This document shows, piece after piece, positions 36,357 through 37,798 of a stretch of 37,798 nucleotides of DNA (position 1 is its first letter; the number at the start of each line of letters is the position of its first letter). The notes under the pieces were generated by a model. The model had not been told where the DNA came from and did no database searches. It saw nothing but the letters and a program-made list of their open reading frames with translations. The stretch spans positions 1 through 37,798 of the forward strand of contig CANHIS010000027.1 of NCBI GenBank assembly GCA_947460255.1. The letters are read 5' to 3'. Origin of the DNA: Bacteroidota bacterium. Its GTDB lineage: Bacteria; Bacteroidota; Bacteroidia; M30B66. The translations under genes and the position numbers were made by a program.

Positions 36357-37481
36357 CTAAGGAGTGTAGTTAAGGATGATTCGCTCGTTTTGGCGCTTGC
36401 TTGTAATGGTGTTCACTGGATATTTCTTTCGGCCGTTCCGTAACATGAATGCAGCAGTGTTCGGACTAATCGATCCTTCATTGAGTGCTTCTACCAGTAG
36501 GGTGTTCTCGCCAGGTTTTAAGGAGAGCTCTAGGCGTTCTTTTTGAGCAGATAATCCATACGAAAGTAAGATCGGTTCTCCATTGAAGTAAACAGAAATT
36601 GTATCTCCATCGATGTTTGAATTGTCCCACACTTCCAGAATCAACTTCTCATTTTTGAGATCCAATTTCACCTGTTGTCGATCCGGTTTCAACTTCGCTT
36701 CCACGGTAGTGTTCGGCTCATTTTCGGAACGCACGATTTCAGGTTTGCTGCGGCTCTCTTTCCGCCGTTCAGGCTTAATCGATTTAGGCTTCACGGTGCG
36801 ATTTCTCCAAATTTCTGGACTAAACCTCAACACCAATCCCAAATAGTTTAAGTTGGTGGTTGCAGTTGCCTCCGATGTGCCGCTGTTGAGTTGAATGGTG
36901 AGCAAGTCGACATTCGAGAAATTGTACATATAAGTAACACCAATGTCAATATGCATGTGGCGACCTGTTTTTACCAAGCCAATTTCAGGGGTAATAAACG
37001 GTGTAGTAGTGTTCGGAACGTTGGCATTGACGAAGAAAAGTCCTTTGGGTTCTGCCATCGAAGCGGCATGATGGAACTGCAATCCAGTTGTGAAATTGAG
37101 CGCCAATCGCGAATGTGGGTTGTTCTTGAGCGGAAAAATTACGAAAGGTCGAATGGCTGCTTTGAAATCGTACTTGCCCAGAGTGTATTCGGTGCTTCCG
37201 ATGGGCGATCGCATGGTAAAAGTGTAATCTTGATAGTTCACGCCACCTTCAAGGGCGACGCCAGCGCGGTCTTTAACCCGCATCATCAAACCAGTTGAAA
37301 GAGAAAGCGCTGTACCAATTCGCTGGTTGATTTGCGGTTCGCCTGAATTTGAAAAATTTGCCAGCGTGGCACCGAGATTAAAATGAATCGGAATGAAATA
37401 CCGAACAGAAGGGCTCTGTGCTCGACAAATCATGTGTGTTGATGCTACAGCAATAAAAAAGAGGAACGATTTCAAATGCAT
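36357..37481 (-). CDS. Outer-membrane barrel-like protein with C-terminal beta domain
   Basis: 374 residues from ATG 37481 (MHLKSFLFFIAVAS...); an in-frame TTG two codons upstream is less likely. Signal peptide about 1-22 (ending MICRAQ). Residues about 25-215 are barrel-like (FNLGATLANF, LSTGLMMRVKDR, GLQFHHAASM, FITPEIGLVKTG, LNYLGLVLRFSP). A basic linker (KPKSIKPERRKESRSKP) leads to a compact ~95-residue C-terminal domain (LILEVWDNSNIDGDTISVYF, LKPGENTLLVEALNEGSISP, NTAAFML, ERIILNY), recurrent in Bacteroidota envelope proteins. Function unknown. The start codon and first signal-peptide codons lie inside the hairpin of the upstream gene's terminator. Confidence 0.8.
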   Translation of the reverse strand: MHLKSFLFFIAVASTHMICRAQSPSVRYFIPIHFNLGATLANFSNSGEPQINQRIGTALSLSTGLMMRVKDRAGVALEGGVNYQDYTFTMRSPIGSTEYTLGKYDFKAAIRPFVIFPLKNNPHSRLALNFTTGLQFHHAASMAEPKGLFFVNANVPNTTTPFITPEIGLVKTGRHMHIDIGVTYMYNFSNVDLLTIQLNSGTSEATATTNLNYLGLVLRFSPEIWRNRTVKPKSIKPERRKESRSKPEIVRSENEPNTTVEAKLKPDRQQVKLDLKNEKLILEVWDNSNIDGDTISVYFNGEPILLSYGLSAQKERLELSLKPGENTLLVEALNEGSISPNTAAFMLRNGRKKYPVNTITSKRQNERIILNYTP

Positions 37482-37512
37482 GTTCAACGCTTTACAGAAA
37501 TCGTTCCTCTTT
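37458..37512 (-). terminator. Terminator hairpin overlapping the next gene's start
   Basis: A perfect 16-bp inverted repeat: minus-strand AAAGAGGAACGATTTC (37512-37497) and GAAATCGTTCCTCTTT (37473-37458), with a 23-nt loop, then TTTATTG. It begins 10 nt after the stop of the thioredoxin-like gene (37523). The ATG at 37481 lies in the loop, and the 3' arm and T-tract encode part of the next signal peptide. Confidence 0.85.
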
Positions 37513-37522
37513 GAATGATCTG

Positions 37523-37798
37523 TTACTTCGAGGCAACAGCGGCCTTCATGCCGTCAACACCTGTTTTTAAGAAGGTGAGATAAGTGTTTTTATCAGTGTA
37601 ACCTACTGGCTCAGCCAATAAATTCCCTTGCGGGGATAAGACCACATATTGTGGCTGCGAGTTCGACTTAAAATTCACGATTTGCAAGTTGCTCCACTTG
37701 TTTCCAACTGTTTTCACACGTTTTCCGGTAAGACAAGAAGTAAACTGCTCTTCTGCAGGCAGCTCTTTTTTCTCATCTACATAAAGTGAAACCAAAAC
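37523..37798 (-). CDS. Thioredoxin/DsbD-like protein, C-terminal part (5' truncated)
   Basis: The frame runs off the end of the window; the last complete upstream codon is GTT (37798-37796) and the TTG at 37795 is internal. The 92 visible codons (91 residues plus the stop) read VLVSLYVDEKKELP, KTVGNKWSNLQIVNF, SNSQPQYVVLSPQGNLL and PVGYTDKNTYLTFLKTG. This matches the C-terminal thioredoxin-fold half of DsbD-like/cytochrome c biogenesis thiol-disulfide interchange proteins of Bacteroidota, including the cis-Pro segment QPQYVVL. The CxxC active site would lie upstream, outside the window. Likely a periplasm-facing redox protein. It is followed by a strong terminator hairpin. Confidence 0.75.
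   Translation of the reverse strand, partial: VLVSLYVDEKKELPAEEQFTSCLTGKRVKTVGNKWSNLQIVNFKSNSQPQYVVLSPQGNLLAEPVGYTDKNTYLTFLKTGVDGMKAAVASK

Overview
The window is chromosomal DNA of a Bacteroidota bacterium, probably from the Flavobacteriia/Cryomorphaceae-like part of the phylum. Five proteins end in type IX secretion system (T9SS) sorting domains, four of type A and one gliding-motility-associated type B. Several genes are preceded by the Bacteroidota -7 box TAnnTTTG, and Shine-Dalgarno sites are generally absent. XseA/XseB, LepA and OdhA also look like Bacteroidota versions. I see no rRNA, tRNA, CRISPR array, prophage, transposase or plasmid gene. The species cannot be named from the sequence.

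Layout. 1-1506: 3' part of a surface protein with an Asp/Asn-rich 36-bp tandem repeat and a T9SS tail. 1672-5520 (-): giant Ig-like/PKD adhesin with a type B tail. 5623-7240 (-): xseA-xseB. 7288-9096 (+): exported GH13 amylase. 9182-12127 (-): overlapping three-gene operon (M48 metallopeptidase, lipoprotein, envelope protein). 12394-16687 (+): two exported amidohydrolase-fold proteins containing three such domains, two of them without the HxH metal motif. 16822-18115 (+): coiled-coil membrane protein and a small unknown. 18219-20951 (+): odhA. 21625-24099 (+): T9SS-sorted repeat protein. 24585-26372 (-): lepA, flanked on both sides by intergenic repeats. 26737-27120 (-): DUF1801-like protein. 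27283-31471 (-): likely operon for a short T9SS-sorted protein, a collagen-like protein and a LamG/fibrinogen-like protein. 31971-32957 (+): diheme cytochrome c. 33019-33294 (-): small basic membrane protein or lipoprotein. 33357-36242 (-): repeat (propeller-like) T9SS protein. 36357-37481 (-): barrel-like envelope protein. 37523-37798 (-): C-terminus of a thioredoxin/DsbD-like protein.

How the genes fit together. Housekeeping genes (xseAB, odhA, lepA) are interspersed with cell-envelope and secreted genes. The most distinctive locus is the collagen/fibrinogen-like operon, which brings together module types known from animal extracellular matrix. Other points of interest are two kinds of degenerate 7-bp tandem arrays, a GC-rich dispersed repeat present in opposite orientation on the two sides of lepA, promoter boxes lying only 4-8 nt from start codons, and a terminator hairpin whose 3' arm and T-tract encode the next gene's signal peptide.
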